NCBI GenBank assembly: GCA_021791775.1
Contig: JAJYVY010000005.1
Location: 1 to 25,310, forward strand
Reading direction: 5' to 3'
DNA from: Microcaldota archaeon
GTDB lineage: Archaea > Micrarchaeota > Micrarchaeia > Micrarchaeales > Micrarchaeaceae
DNA length: 25,310 nt
The notes under the pieces are model-generated. The model was not told the origin of the DNA and searched no databases. It saw only the letters and a list, made by a program, of their open reading frames with translations. Shown piece after piece: positions 1 through 7,323 of this stretch (its first letter is position 1; every line of letters starts with the position of its first letter). The position numbers and the translations under genes were made by a program.

Positions 1-88
1 CGTGCCTTTGCTGATCTATAAGAGCCCAACTGGTATAATCTATCGTTGTATCCCGCACACCTATGGGTGCTGTTTTCTCTGCTGCCAT
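1..88 (-). CDS. Small protein of unknown function, N-terminal part only (runs off left edge)
   Basis: An ATG at 88 on the minus strand opens a frame that stays open to the left end of the window (29 codons seen). It begins MAAEKTAPIGVRDTT. There is no other start candidate just upstream. A TATA box lies 27-36 nt before the ATG, so the mRNA is probably leaderless. The first codons and the bases before them nearly match those of the gene starting at 918 (MAEKTAP), apart from one extra codon; after the eighth residue the two proteins differ. I do not recognise the family. Because only 29 residues are visible, the call rests on the promoter and on the similarity to the 918 gene. Confidence 0.55.
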   Translation of the reverse strand, partial: MAAEKTAPIGVRDTTIDYTSWALIDQQRH

Positions 89-114
89 TTTACCCCCTAC
101 TTTTTCCAAGACAA

Positions 115-124
115 TATATTTATA
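115..124 (-). promoter_or_regulatory. TATA box for the gene starting at 88
   Basis: The minus strand reads TATAAATATA here, preceded by GGG. It sits 27-36 nt upstream of the ATG at 88, the usual spacing for an archaeal TATA box feeding a leaderless transcript. Confidence 0.55.
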
Positions 125-316
125 CCCATTGCATATAAAGCCCTTTTTCGAGAGCAACAGAAAGAGTATCCTAGTTTTGCTAAGAGAATTGAAGAAAGTC
201 CAGGGCTACTGTGGTTCCCACATGTCGGCTGGAGCATGCCAATGATTGAGTTCCCTTCAGAAAGCATATCCGCAATGCGCCATAGCTTGCTCTAGTCGAA
301 GAGATGATATGTTTTA

Positions 317-724
317 TCAGCGCCAAATTCCAAATAAAGTACAACCTTCTTCATCAGCATCAAGTGGTATCGGGTCCTTGCCTACAACCTTGGTCTCTCC
401 TGACACAGTAAAGAGTTTAGCCCCATATGGTAGTTTCTTTATCACTTTAGGAGTCAGCGCAAGGAATTCGGGTTCGCTAGCGGTTGTAAATGGCATGCCG
501 TATGTGCTTCTCCACCGGCAGCCCATATCAAGAAGGAGGTCTGTGTCTGGAATACCATACCGCAGTTGGCCATCATACAGTAGTTCGCAGGAGGTGCGTG
601 GAAATCCCTGTGGGTCAGAGCCTCTCAAATACGCCATAAATCTTCTCAGCAGCGGATGCTCGAACGGTTGAAGCACTTCGTGCTTTGAAACGGGTTGCGG
701 CGGCGCCGTAGTTTCTCTTTCCAT
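317..724 (-). CDS. Hypothetical protein, 135 aa
   Basis: The frame runs from ATG at 724 to TGA at 317. The start is supported by a TATA box at 753-760, 29-36 nt upstream. The protein begins MERETTAPPQP, a start that resembles the MAEKTAP and MAAEKTAP starts of the two neighbouring small genes. It has no signal peptide or membrane segment and is rich in charged and aromatic residues. No motif I recognise is present. Its promoter region faces that of the plus-strand gene at 918, with an array of TTGCAYTTTTA-like motifs between them, so the two may be controlled together. A plus-strand frame overlapping it (246-671) looks like a shadow, as it has no promoter and an odd composition. Confidence 0.6.
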   Translation of the reverse strand: MERETTAPPQPVSKHEVLQPFEHPLLRRFMAYLRGSDPQGFPRTSCELLYDGQLRYGIPDTDLLLDMGCRWRSTYGMPFTTASEPEFLALTPKVIKKLPYGAKLFTVSGETKVVGKDPIPLDADEEGCTLFGIWR

Positions 725-752
725 CCTCTCACGCTGCTACCTACTTTATTTA

Positions 753-760
753 GATATAAA
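753..760 (-). promoter_or_regulatory. TATA box for the 135-aa gene
   Basis: The minus strand reads TTTATATC within GGTATTTATATCTAAATAAAG, 29-36 nt before the ATG at 724. The element and the AAATAAAG after it resemble the promoter of the gene at 918 (GGTATAAATATC, then AAATAAAG). Confidence 0.5.
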
Positions 761-781
761 TACCTTCCTTCGCCTCTGGCT

Positions 782-860
782 TTGCACTTAAAGTCTAACT
801 TGCACTTTTATTCTTGAGTTTGCATTTTTAACATTCATATCTTTGGCTTAAAAATGCAAA
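782..860. repeat. Operator-like array: three direct and one inverted TTGCAYTTTTA motif
   Basis: Direct copies start at 782 (TTGCACTTAAA), 800 (TTGCACTTTTA) and 820 (TTGCATTTTTA), spaced 18 and 20 nt apart. An inverted copy (TAAAAATGCAA) lies at 849-859. The last two form a perfect 13-bp inverted repeat, TTTGCATTTTTAA at 819-831 and its complement at 848-860, with a 16-nt spacer. The array lies between the divergent TATA boxes at 753-760 and 879-886. This is the layout expected of a binding site for a dimeric regulator controlling both genes. The binding protein is not known; the 918 product is one candidate. Confidence 0.55.
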
Positions 861-878
861 GCCCGCATGCAGACAAGG

Positions 879-886
879 TATAAATA
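879..886 (+). promoter_or_regulatory. TATA box for the gene starting at 918
   Basis: TATAAATA in the context AAGGTATAAATATCTCC, 32-39 nt before the ATG at 918. The inverted copy of the operator-like motif (849-859) ends about 20 nt upstream of it. Confidence 0.6.
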
Positions 887-917
887 TCTCCATAAATAAA
901 GCCCCACCTGGGATAAA

Positions 918-1301
918 ATGGCAGAGAAAACAGCACCTAAGCTCACGAAGCCTGCAGAGGCGCCATACGATACATTGATAAAAAGGGCCAGCCCGGCAGT
1001 CTTGCTTGCCGTAGCGGAGATGGAGGAGGTATGCGAGCAAGTTACTCTAAATGCGCTTTTGCGCACGGAAAGGGTAGCCAACGCTCTCTCTAGCATAGAG
1101 TCGATATCCAAAACTTCGTGCAAGCCCGACGACACATTGAACATAGTGCTAAACTATCTCATGAGCCAAAGAGTCAATGCCATAGAGCTCAGAGAGGCGC
1201 AGCCTAGGGGCGGCAGGCTCTCCATAGGGCTTACCCAATGCGGAAAGAATGCCGTACATGCGATAGATTCTACCAAATGCAGGCAAGCATCAGGGTGCTG
1301 A
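918..1301 (+). CDS. Hypothetical small protein, possible winged-helix regulator, 127 aa
   Basis: The frame runs from ATG at 918 to TGA at 1299-1301. A TATA box at 879-886 supports a leaderless start. The N terminus (MAEKTAPKLTKPAEAP) looks disordered and shares its beginning with the gene at 88. Residues 17-95 look mostly helical. Near residues 98-116 the pattern GGRLSIGLTQCGKNAV resembles the wing and last helix of many winged-helix DNA-binding proteins, where LTxxGK is common. On that basis, and because of the motif array just upstream, an autoregulating DNA-binding protein is possible, but this is inference and no family match is certain. The stop directly abuts the stop of the convergent M13 peptidase gene. 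Confidence 0.55.
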   Translation: MAEKTAPKLTKPAEAPYDTLIKRASPAVLLAVAEMEEVCEQVTLNALLRTERVANALSSIESISKTSCKPDDTLNIVLNYLMSQRVNAIELREAQPRGGRLSIGLTQCGKNAVHAIDSTKCRQASGC

Positions 1302-3284
1302 TTACCAGATGCCGAGCAGGCGCCTAGACCTGTTCTTATCTCCTTCGGATGCGAAAGCAGTGTAAAAAGCCCCAACGTTTGCCACTGGTATTAACACCCT
1401 GTATTTTGCAGGTGAATGCGGGTCTGTTGTCAGCCGCCTTTTCAGGTCTTCCTCCCTTATGGACTGCCTCCAGGCTTGTGCATACGCTATGAAGAAACGC
1501 TGCTTCTGAGTCAGCCCGTCGATAACCTTTTCTGCTGTTGGGTCTTTCGCAAGCCTCCTTTGAAGGGCCTCAAAAGCGATGCTGATGCCCCCCATGTCTG
1601 CGATATTTTCTCCAAGAGTAAGCTCTCCGTTTATGTGGAAACCTGGCAGCGGCTCCTGTTTCGAATACTCCTTTACTATCGTGTCGGCCTTCTCCTTAAA
1701 CCTCTCTTCGTCTTCCTTCGTCCACCAGTTGTTAATATTGCCGTCAGAATCGTACTTCCTGCCTTCATCGTCAAAACCGTGGGTTATCTCATGGCCTATC
1801 ACCGCCCCTATACCGCCATAGTTAACAGCATAGTCCATGCCCGCACTGAAGAACGGCGGCTGAAAGATTCCCGCTGGGAAAACAATCTGGTTTTCAGTAG
1901 GAGCGTAGTACGCATTTACTGTGGGCGGGGTCATGTCCCATTCCGTCCTGTCTACCGCCCCCCCAACCCTCATAGCCTGGCGCCGCGATTCGAACTCTGC
2001 AGACCTTCGTGCATTTCCGGCGAAGTCGTCCGGCGATATCTTCAACGACGAGTAATCGCGGAATTTTTCAGGATACCCTATCTTTGGTACAATCTTGTCG
2101 AGCTTCTCCACCGCCTTCTTTTTTGTAGAGTCTGACATCCAGGCCATATTCTGCAGCCTGCCCCTTACCACAGAGATTATGTCATCCACAAGCTCCAACG
2201 CCTTCCTCTTTGCGTCTTCGGTGAAATACTTATCAACGTATAGCTTGCCGAGCGCCTCGCCGATCTCGGAATCGATTATGCTGATGGCCCGTTTCCATCT
2301 CGCCCTCTGTTTCTGTTGGCCCATCAAAATCCTTCCGAAGAAATTAAAGTTTTCCTTGTCTACCTCCCTATGCAAGAGCGGCGCATACGCGTGCAGGACA
2401 TTCCAGTACATGTAGCTCCTCAATGCTTCCACATCCGCTGTATCGAGCTGATTGTTAAGCGCGTCTATAACCTCAGGCTGCGATACGACTATGAACTTGA
2501 CTTCCGGGACATGGAGCTCCGAGAGATAGCGGCGCAGGGCAAGCCTGCCGTACCTCTTATCCAAATCCGATACGTCTATCCTGGTGTAGTTTTTTTCCGG
2601 GTCCCTAAGGTCCTTCCTAGCCCTGCTTTTCTTTGCCAGCGCAGTCTCTATGCTCATGACATTTGACGCATGTTTTTTCGCCGCCTCTTTGTCTACTCCT
2701 TTCAGCATGAACATATCTGCCACATGCGGTACATACGCATCCCTAACATTCGAGAATGCTTCGCTGAGATAGTAGTCCCTGTCAGGAAGCGTGAGCCCTC
2801 CCTGGTCTATGTAGAAGGCGTATGTCATGCTATCTTTCTGGTCCGCGTCCGAATACGAGTTGAAGAAAACCGGTACGCCTGCAGAATGGAACTGCGGAAC
2901 AAGGCCTATCAGCTCCTCAATCGAGGATGCCATCCTCACACGCTCCCACATATCCTCTATTGGTGAGAATTTGAGCTCCTCTATGCGTCTTTTATTCATT
3001 ACAGAGGCGTAAAAGTTTCCTACAAGGCCTGCATACGAGTTCTGCTGTGCAGCGCCTTTTCTCCTGCATCTTTCTGCTATCTTGCGGAGAAGGTTAAGGT
3101 TCCAATCTGTCAGCTCCTCGAATGCATTGTAGGATGCCTTGTCTGGCGGGACCGGGTGCGTACGTATCCATCCGCCTGCAGCATACGTGTAGAAATCCTC
3201 GATAGGGCTTACTGATGGCATCATATATTCTATAGAGAACGCAGGTGCAGCGTTTTCTTTTCCGGTATGCTCTTCGACATCCAA
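1302..3284 (-). CDS. M13-family (neprilysin-like) zinc metallopeptidase
   Basis: This protein hydrolyses peptides with a single zinc ion. Family signs are clear. Residues 27-40 resemble the family's N-terminal DFYxYxxGxW motif. NAYY (457-460) is the substrate-binding motif, HEITH (498-502) holds the two zinc histidines and the catalytic Glu, GENIAD (558-563) supplies the third zinc ligand Glu559, and DPHSPxxxR (621-629) carries the transition-state His. The length (660 aa) is normal. There is no signal peptide or membrane anchor, so a cytosolic peptidase is likely, unlike animal neprilysins. The C terminus ends GIW rather than the usual CxxW. The start is a TTG at 3284 with a TATA-like TTTTATAATT at 3309-3318, 25-34 nt upstream; the first in-frame ATGs (3224, 3221) lie just before the conserved domain and are an alternative. 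Its stop touches that of the convergent gene at 918. Confidence 0.95.
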   Translation of the reverse strand: MDVEEHTGKENAAPAFSIEYMMPSVSPIEDFYTYAAGGWIRTHPVPPDKASYNAFEELTDWNLNLLRKIAERCRRKGAAQQNSYAGLVGNFYASVMNKRRIEELKFSPIEDMWERVRMASSIEELIGLVPQFHSAGVPVFFNSYSDADQKDSMTYAFYIDQGGLTLPDRDYYLSEAFSNVRDAYVPHVADMFMLKGVDKEAAKKHASNVMSIETALAKKSRARKDLRDPEKNYTRIDVSDLDKRYGRLALRRYLSELHVPEVKFIVVSQPEVIDALNNQLDTADVEALRSYMYWNVLHAYAPLLHREVDKENFNFFGRILMGQQKQRARWKRAISIIDSEIGEALGKLYVDKYFTEDAKRKALELVDDIISVVRGRLQNMAWMSDSTKKKAVEKLDKIVPKIGYPEKFRDYSSLKISPDDFAGNARRSAEFESRRQAMRVGGAVDRTEWDMTPPTVNAYYAPTENQIVFPAGIFQPPFFSAGMDYAVNYGGIGAVIGHEITHGFDDEGRKYDSDGNINNWWTKEDEERFKEKADTIVKEYSKQEPLPGFHINGELTLGENIADMGGISIAFEALQRRLAKDPTAEKVIDGLTQKQRFFIAYAQAWRQSIREEDLKRRLTTDPHSPAKYRVLIPVANVGAFYTAFASEGDKNRSRRLLGIW

Positions 3285-3308
3285 AATATCAATATGTATT
3301 GTACGCTA

Positions 3309-3318
3309 AATTATAAAA
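3309..3318 (-). promoter_or_regulatory. TATA box for the M13 peptidase gene
   Basis: The minus strand reads TTTTATAATT, 25-34 nt before the TTG at 3284, which favours that start. The rest of the gap to the glycosylase gene (up to 3478) shows no convincing gene or RNA. Confidence 0.4.
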
Positions 3319-3478
3319 TTTGCATGGTGCAGTTATCGCAACCGCGCATTGCCTGATCTAATAATACGGAGCCGGATTTGAAGGCAGTTGGCATTGCCGT
3401 ATAGCTAAGTATAAAGGCCTTCGAATCTGCCGCAAAGGTAAGCCCTGGAAAACAAAATGGCATCCCTTCAATGAGCCG

Positions 3479-4156
3479 CTATTCTATCTTTTTAGGCGTC
3501 TTGATGTCGGCGCTTCTCCAAAGGTACAGAGATGCTATGGTTCCGTACGGCGCCCATCTTTCTGCAAGTTCAGAGAACTTGCTCCCCGTCGGATAATCCC
3601 TCAATCCATACACGTTTTTAATCGCCTTCTTTATGCCCAGATCGTCCCTCGGCACTACGTTTATCCTGCCCAGACTGAATATAAGGAACATTTCTGCAGT
3701 CCATCTTCCTATTCCTCTCACCTTGTCCAGTTCCTCTATTATGTCCTCATCTTCCATAATATCGAATTTCTTGAGTTCAAGCCGTCCATCAAGTATGCGC
3801 GTGCAAAGGTCCTTTAGATAGGAATATTTTTGCGGGGATATGCCTGCCCCCCTGACTTTCTTCTCCAATGTCTTCAGGAACTTTTTCGGAGACGGCATCC
3901 TCCCATTGTAAAGCGCCTTAAGCCCTTTTTCTATTGAATTGCCTGCCGCGCCGGATATCTGCTGGTATATTATCGCACTCATCAACGACTCGTACGAATC
4001 CCCGCCCCAGTTTATACTTATCCTGCCCATTCTTTTTATCAGCCCAGCCATGATTTTGTCGCGTCTCGACAGGTGAGCCATGGCGCAGGACCATACCTTC
4101 CTATCATATATCGACGGGAAATTGCTCCTCTGCCTTTTTTTCTTTTTTGCTGCCAT
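3479..4156 (-). CDS. alkA: DNA-3-methyladenine glycosylase II (AlkA/HhH-GPD family)
   Basis: This base-excision repair enzyme removes alkylated purines such as 3-methyladenine from DNA. The helix-hairpin-helix element is seen in LDKVRGIGRWTAEM (about residues 145-158), followed by the VPRDDLGIKKA segment, whose Asp pair matches the catalytic Asp region of AlkA. The sequence SLMSAIIYQQIS near residue 60 fits the conserved QQxS segment that contacts the DNA. The N terminus is a short basic tail. I chose ATG 4156 (225 aa) because GGTGA lies 10 nt upstream and the TATA box at 4248-4255 would start transcription near 4225, downstream of the alternative TTG at 4231. It is a single gene with its own promoter. 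Confidence 0.9.
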   Translation of the reverse strand: MAAKKKKRQRSNFPSIYDRKVWSCAMAHLSRRDKIMAGLIKRMGRISINWGGDSYESLMSAIIYQQISGAAGNSIEKGLKALYNGRMPSPKKFLKTLEKKVRGAGISPQKYSYLKDLCTRILDGRLELKKFDIMEDEDIIEELDKVRGIGRWTAEMFLIFSLGRINVVPRDDLGIKKAIKNVYGLRDYPTGSKFSELAERWAPYGTIASLYLWRSADIKTPKKIE

Positions 4157-4247
4157 ACGTCCTACTTCACCCCAGAAGCATGCGGCATTCCCACACCCGT
4201 AAATGTTGTGGGCTTCCTCTGCACAGTGCAATCTATAATGTTATGCA

Positions 4248-4255
4248 TATTTATA
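4248..4255 (-). promoter_or_regulatory. TATA box for the alkA gene
   Basis: The minus strand reads TATAAATA in GCGTATAAATATGC. Transcription would begin about 25-30 nt further on, near 4225, giving a leader of about 70 nt if the ATG at 4156 is used. Confidence 0.5.
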
Positions 4256-4352
4256 CGCATTTCTGCACTCCGCTCTCACCTATGGGAAATGGTCCGTAAA
4301 GGCAATCCCAATTAAAAGAGCAACCTTCACAATGGCACTCGGCACATACGGC

Positions 4353-4679
4353 TTACCTCCTAAAAGGAACGGGCAGCAAAAAGTAACTGGATTTATCGCC
4401 CACATTCATTATGAAGAGAGTCTGGTTCAATAACATAATAGAAAATCCATCTATCTTGCCATACGTTTCCGCATCACTTGCGACTCTTGTGTAATTGTAC
4501 CCGAAATAATTCGCATCCCATGCCATCGAAAAATGGAATGCCGAGGCCCTCAAAGCCGCATCGTATTCATAAACGAGGAGGTTGGTTTTGGACTGCATAG
4601 CTAAATATTGGGGGGTCAGTGCAATCAGCGCAATTGCAATAGCAGCCGCGCTTAACGCCAAAATTCCATAAAACGGCAT
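4353..4679 (-). CDS. Small pilin-like membrane protein, last gene of the pilus operon
   Basis: This 108-residue protein has one hydrophobic segment near the N terminus (about residues 3-27), followed by a polar domain with repeated Tyr and Phe and several N-glycosylation sequons (NYT, NQT). It lacks the Gln-based cleavage motif of its neighbours, so it may stay anchored as a minor or assembly pilin rather than being processed. The ATG directly follows the TGA of the previous gene (TGAATG), showing tight translational coupling. No family is recognised; the assignment comes from its architecture and its place at the end of the operon. Confidence 0.7.
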   Translation of the reverse strand: MPFYGILALSAAAIAIALIALTPQYLAMQSKTNLLVYEYDAALRASAFHFSMAWDANYFGYNYTRVASDAETYGKIDGFSIMLLNQTLFIMNVGDKSSYFLLPVPFRR

Positions 4680-5072
4680 TCAATCACTACAAAGATATAC
4701 ACATTCAGCAGCGCTGCCGGCGCTTTCCCCTACTGGAAAGCAATAGTAATCGGATTCCTTGCATAATGCGGCATTGCCGTATGTTCCGGATCTATTCCCA
4801 ACAGTTATCTTGATGTAGGTGAGACCATATACATCAGATATGCTTGGCAGTTCGTTGTTGATGCAGATATGGCTCACGTTCCTCATGCACTCTCCAAAAT
4901 TGGTATCGCTGTAAGATAGCGCTTGCATGTCATATACTGCATTGCTCATTCTCACGGATTCTACCGCCCCAGAAAATGATGCTATGTATGCGAATTCGTA
5001 AGAGATGCCCATGGCAACGAAAAGGAGTGTGCCAGCAATCAGTGCCTCAAGCACCGCAGCCTGCGCCTTCAT
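4680..5072 (-). CDS. Pilin with class III-type signal, Cys-rich, 130 aa
   Basis: The N terminus MKAQAAVLEALIAGTLLF fits a class III (DUF361-type) prepilin: a short basic leader, Gln at the presumed +1 position, then a hydrophobic helix that would form the filament core. The mature part holds six Cys, two of them in a CVYLC segment near the C terminus, suggesting disulfides outside the cell. Sequons such as NVS and NRS are present. The start ATG directly follows the upstream TGA (TGAATG) and the stop directly precedes the next ATG. It is probably a structural or minor subunit of the pilus encoded by this operon. Confidence 0.8.
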   Translation of the reverse strand: MKAQAAVLEALIAGTLLFVAMGISYEFAYIASFSGAVESVRMSNAVYDMQALSYSDTNFGECMRNVSHICINNELPSISDVYGLTYIKITVGNRSGTYGNAALCKESDYYCFPVGESAGSAAECVYLCSD

Positions 5073-6410
5073 TCAAACAATCCTCACTTCAGAATCCTGC
5101 ATATAAAGGGTCTGGTTGACTTTCTGATAGAGCGTTCTGTTCATCTCTACAAGAATATTGAAGCTGATGGGGGTTGTGGCGTTGCAGGAATATTCTATTG
5201 TGCCATTTACTCCATCTAAGGCACACTGGTCCGATGCCGCTTCTGGGGCGCCTCCTAAAATGGTTTCTTGGCTGTTGAGTGTATTTATCAGGCTTTCTAT
5301 ATAGCCAAGGTTGCCGCCCCCTGTATTGTTGTATGCGGTAAGCTGTTGCACCAAGTCGTACTGCGTTGTCGAATACGCCGAATATGTGCTGATATTCACT
5401 GCCCTTGCGTTGCTCCCAGAGTAGATTACCGCATAGGATGAATAGGGCGTGGGGTAGACGTTCTGGCCATATGCCCCCTCCACAGCCGCAGTGCCATAAA
5501 TTTTGCCGTTATTCCCTATGACATTTGCTGTATCCGCAGCAGAGCTCAACTGCGCACTTAGGTTTAATGTTGAATTGCTAAGATGGAGCGTTATCGAATA
5601 TGAGTAGCCAAAATTTTGCAAAAGCGTACTCACGTTTATTCCTTCGTTTACGCGTGCAAAGCAGTAATACCTGTCATCGCCGTTCCACGCATATGGGTTG
5701 CAGAGCGGATCTCCGGTATCGAACCCCCAGGTATTCAAACCGCACTGCTGGTTCTCCGGCTCTACGTTGCCTGTCCAATCATCATGATATGCGCAGTGCG
5801 ACCAGTAGGTCACATCATATGCTTCTGCCTGCGCCGATGTCGGATAATCAATTCTCTCGTAATCGTTTGTTATGTAGCCTCCGAAAGCGGGCTGTTTTGT
5901 TGCGTTCGTCACCGCATAGCTACCCGGCATTGGCTGATTCTCTACGATAACCGTCCTTGTTATCTGCTTAGAGACAGAGGAATTTCCTGCCGTTGCGGAA
6001 AAGGAGACCATTACCTGCGAACTTCCTGGGGATGTGGGCACGAGGCTAAAGGCCATTATCCCAAACCCTTCAAATTTCGTCCGAGTCGCATTCGGGTATA
6101 TTGATATGCCTGCGCCGCTAATCGCCATGGCATTTACACTTATGCTATGCCCCGGGTCATCGACCACCAGGTACGCTGATACGGTTCTATTCACCAAAGC
6201 CACATTTGGCATGCTCAAATAGGCGTTTATTCCCTGGCCCAGGGCCGGCATGGCTTCTGGCGCATTCGGTGAATACGCTTCTATAGAATTGTAAACCTGC
6301 CTCTGCCCCGCCGAAAAGCGAAGGTATGCAGATACCACAGTTATCGAAAACGCAGCAATGGCGACTGCAATGAGCAAAAATTCTATGCTAGACTGTGCGT
6401 TGTGTCTCAT
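5073..6410 (-). CDS. Large pilin/adhesin with class III signal, 445 aa
   Basis: The N terminus MRHNAQSSIEFLLIAVAIAA matches the QxSxE class III prepilin pattern, with cleavage expected before the Gln. The pilin helix is followed by a long extracellular region. Residues about 60-155 look like a beta-sandwich, with alternating hydrophobic residues and many Ser, Thr and Val. A middle part (about 195-260) is rich in Trp, Tyr, Asp and paired Cys, and the rest is Ser/Asn-rich with many sequons. At 445 aa it is far larger than the other subunits in the operon, so it may cap the pilus or act as an adhesin, but this is inference. It overlaps the upstream gene by 23 bp and abuts the next gene as TGAATG. 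Confidence 0.8.
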   Translation of the reverse strand: MRHNAQSSIEFLLIAVAIAAFSITVVSAYLRFSAGQRQVYNSIEAYSPNAPEAMPALGQGINAYLSMPNVALVNRTVSAYLVVDDPGHSISVNAMAISGAGISIYPNATRTKFEGFGIMAFSLVPTSPGSSQVMVSFSATAGNSSVSKQITRTVIVENQPMPGSYAVTNATKQPAFGGYITNDYERIDYPTSAQAEAYDVTYWSHCAYHDDWTGNVEPENQQCGLNTWGFDTGDPLCNPYAWNGDDRYYCFARVNEGINVSTLLQNFGYSYSITLHLSNSTLNLSAQLSSAADTANVIGNNGKIYGTAAVEGAYGQNVYPTPYSSYAVIYSGSNARAVNISTYSAYSTTQYDLVQQLTAYNNTGGGNLGYIESLINTLNSQETILGGAPEAASDQCALDGVNGTIEYSCNATTPISFNILVEMNRTLYQKVNQTLYMQDSEVRIV

Positions 6411-6753
6411 TCGATTTCACCGTTATATAATAGACCGTATTGCCGATGACGGCAAGCCTGCCGATATTGGCTGTTGAATTTGATGCCGGGGGGAACGGCA
6501 GGACCTCGTACTCGCCTGGCCCGATGTAGTAATTTAGCGTCATCTCCGCATCAGAAAGGTTTGCCGATGTGTTCCTTATCACAGTCAACGCGCTTTCCAA
6601 CTTTGAACTTTCTGCAACATAGCTGAGCTGGGCAGATTCGTAGCTGAATAATCGGCTTGACAATGCAGCATTCTCAACAGCGAAAATTGCGAATAACGAG
6701 GAGAACGCCATTATGCCTACAAGCGTATCGAAACTCGCAAATACGCCTATCAT
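6388..6753 (-). CDS. Pilin-like membrane protein, 121 aa
   Basis: The N-terminal 28 residues form one hydrophobic segment (MIGVFASFDTLVGIMAF and onward), followed by a helical stretch and a small beta-rich domain with the pattern YYIGPGEYEVLPFP. The Gln cleavage motif is absent, as in the last gene of the operon, so it may be an uncleaved minor pilin or an assembly component. Its 3' end overlaps the start of the large pilin gene by 23 bp. An AAAAAGG stretch just before the ATG is a weak ribosome-binding candidate. It resembles the small FlaF/FlaG-like or DUF-type proteins found in archaeal pilus operons, but I cannot name its family. Confidence 0.7.
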   Translation of the reverse strand: MIGVFASFDTLVGIMAFSSLFAIFAVENAALSSRLFSYESAQLSYVAESSKLESALTVIRNTSANLSDAEMTLNYYIGPGEYEVLPFPPASNSTANIGRLAVIGNTVYYITVKSNETQRTV

Positions 6754-6771
6754 CCTTTTTATAGTATCATC

Positions 6772-6957
6772 TCATGTACCCCCATTGAGTATGCCATTCA
6801 CATCCGAAACCGCACTTCCATATTCTCCGGCCAGGTTAGTAAGCCCCTCGTGCTCGCCCCCAGAAAAAACAGTAAATAGGTAGATCACGAGCAGTGCAAA
6901 TGCTGCTGATAGTACGAGCGACATCATGATATCAAAAGAGATCTGCCCTCGTGCCAC
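6772..6957 (-). CDS. Small class III pilin, 61 aa
   Basis: The start MARGQISFDIMMSLVLSAA matches the class III prepilin motif, with Gln at +1, Ser at +3 and Asp in the place of the usual Glu at +5. The hydrophobic helix is followed by only about 30 polar residues, so this is a minimal pilin. The start codon is GTG at 6957, overlapping the upstream TAG by one base (TAGTG), with GGTGA 5 nt before it as ribosome-binding site. It lies between other pilin genes in the operon. Confidence 0.8.
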   Translation of the reverse strand: MARGQISFDIMMSLVLSAAFALLVIYLFTVFSGGEHEGLTNLAGEYGSAVSDVNGILNGGT

Positions 6958-7319
6958 TAAGTCACCAGTATTGTGCCGTTCGCCAGCCTTTCCGTGCTGA
7001 TTGTCGTAAACCCATATGCGCAGAGCAACCCCTTCGCTATGCTCACATTGCTTTCAAAATAATACGTAGCGTTCCTGTATATCAGCATGTTGCCCAGCAG
7101 GCTGGCGTTGCATAATCCATTGGGAACATACGCATAGAAACTGCTTGACTGGAATCCGGCATTGGAGTTCACCGCAGCTACAAACTCCTCCAATGAATAT
7201 GTTGCAGCAGCGCCGGAGACCGCCCCTCTACCATACACATATGCATAGACCGCTGCGGCTATCGACGCGAGAGATAGCCCCAAATAGATGAGCATTTCAA
7301 AGGACAGCTGCGCCTTCAT
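6957..7319 (-). CDS. Class III pilin, 120 aa
   Basis: The N terminus MKAQLSFEMLIYLGLSLASIAAAVYAYVYG is a class III prepilin signal: a short basic leader, then Gln, Ser at +3 and Glu at +5, leading into a long hydrophobic helix. The mature domain is about 90 residues with two Cys (LCNAS and LLCAY), which could pair, and several sequons. A GTGATC ribosome-binding sequence lies 2 nt before the ATG and overlaps the TGA stop of the upstream gene, so translation is probably coupled. It is likely a structural pilus subunit. Confidence 0.8.
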   Translation of the reverse strand: MKAQLSFEMLIYLGLSLASIAAAVYAYVYGRGAVSGAAATYSLEEFVAAVNSNAGFQSSSFYAYVPNGLCNASLLGNMLIYRNATYYFESNVSIAKGLLCAYGFTTISTERLANGTILVT

Positions 7320-7323
7320 ACGA

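Noticed and set aside
205..290. GAAGAAAGTCCAGGGCT resembling the RNase P RNA conserved region I
   Set aside because: The other conserved regions and the matching 3' P4 strand are not found at a fitting distance, so this is taken as chance. A covariance-model search would settle it.
2..295. Plus-strand open frame of 97 codons at the left edge
   Set aside because: It begins at the edge with GTG, overlaps the better supported minus-strand start at 88 and its TATA box, has a Cys/Phe-rich odd composition in its first half, and has no promoter. The second half cannot be fully excluded as a fragment of something.
819..860. 13-bp inverted repeat considered as insertion-sequence ends
   Set aside because: Only 16 nt lie between the arms, with no transposase nearby and no target-site duplication; an operator is more likely.
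3312..3461. Minus-strand 50-codon frame between alkA and the M13 gene
   Set aside because: It ends inside the promoter of the M13 gene, has no ribosome-binding site and a composition unlike the neighbours.
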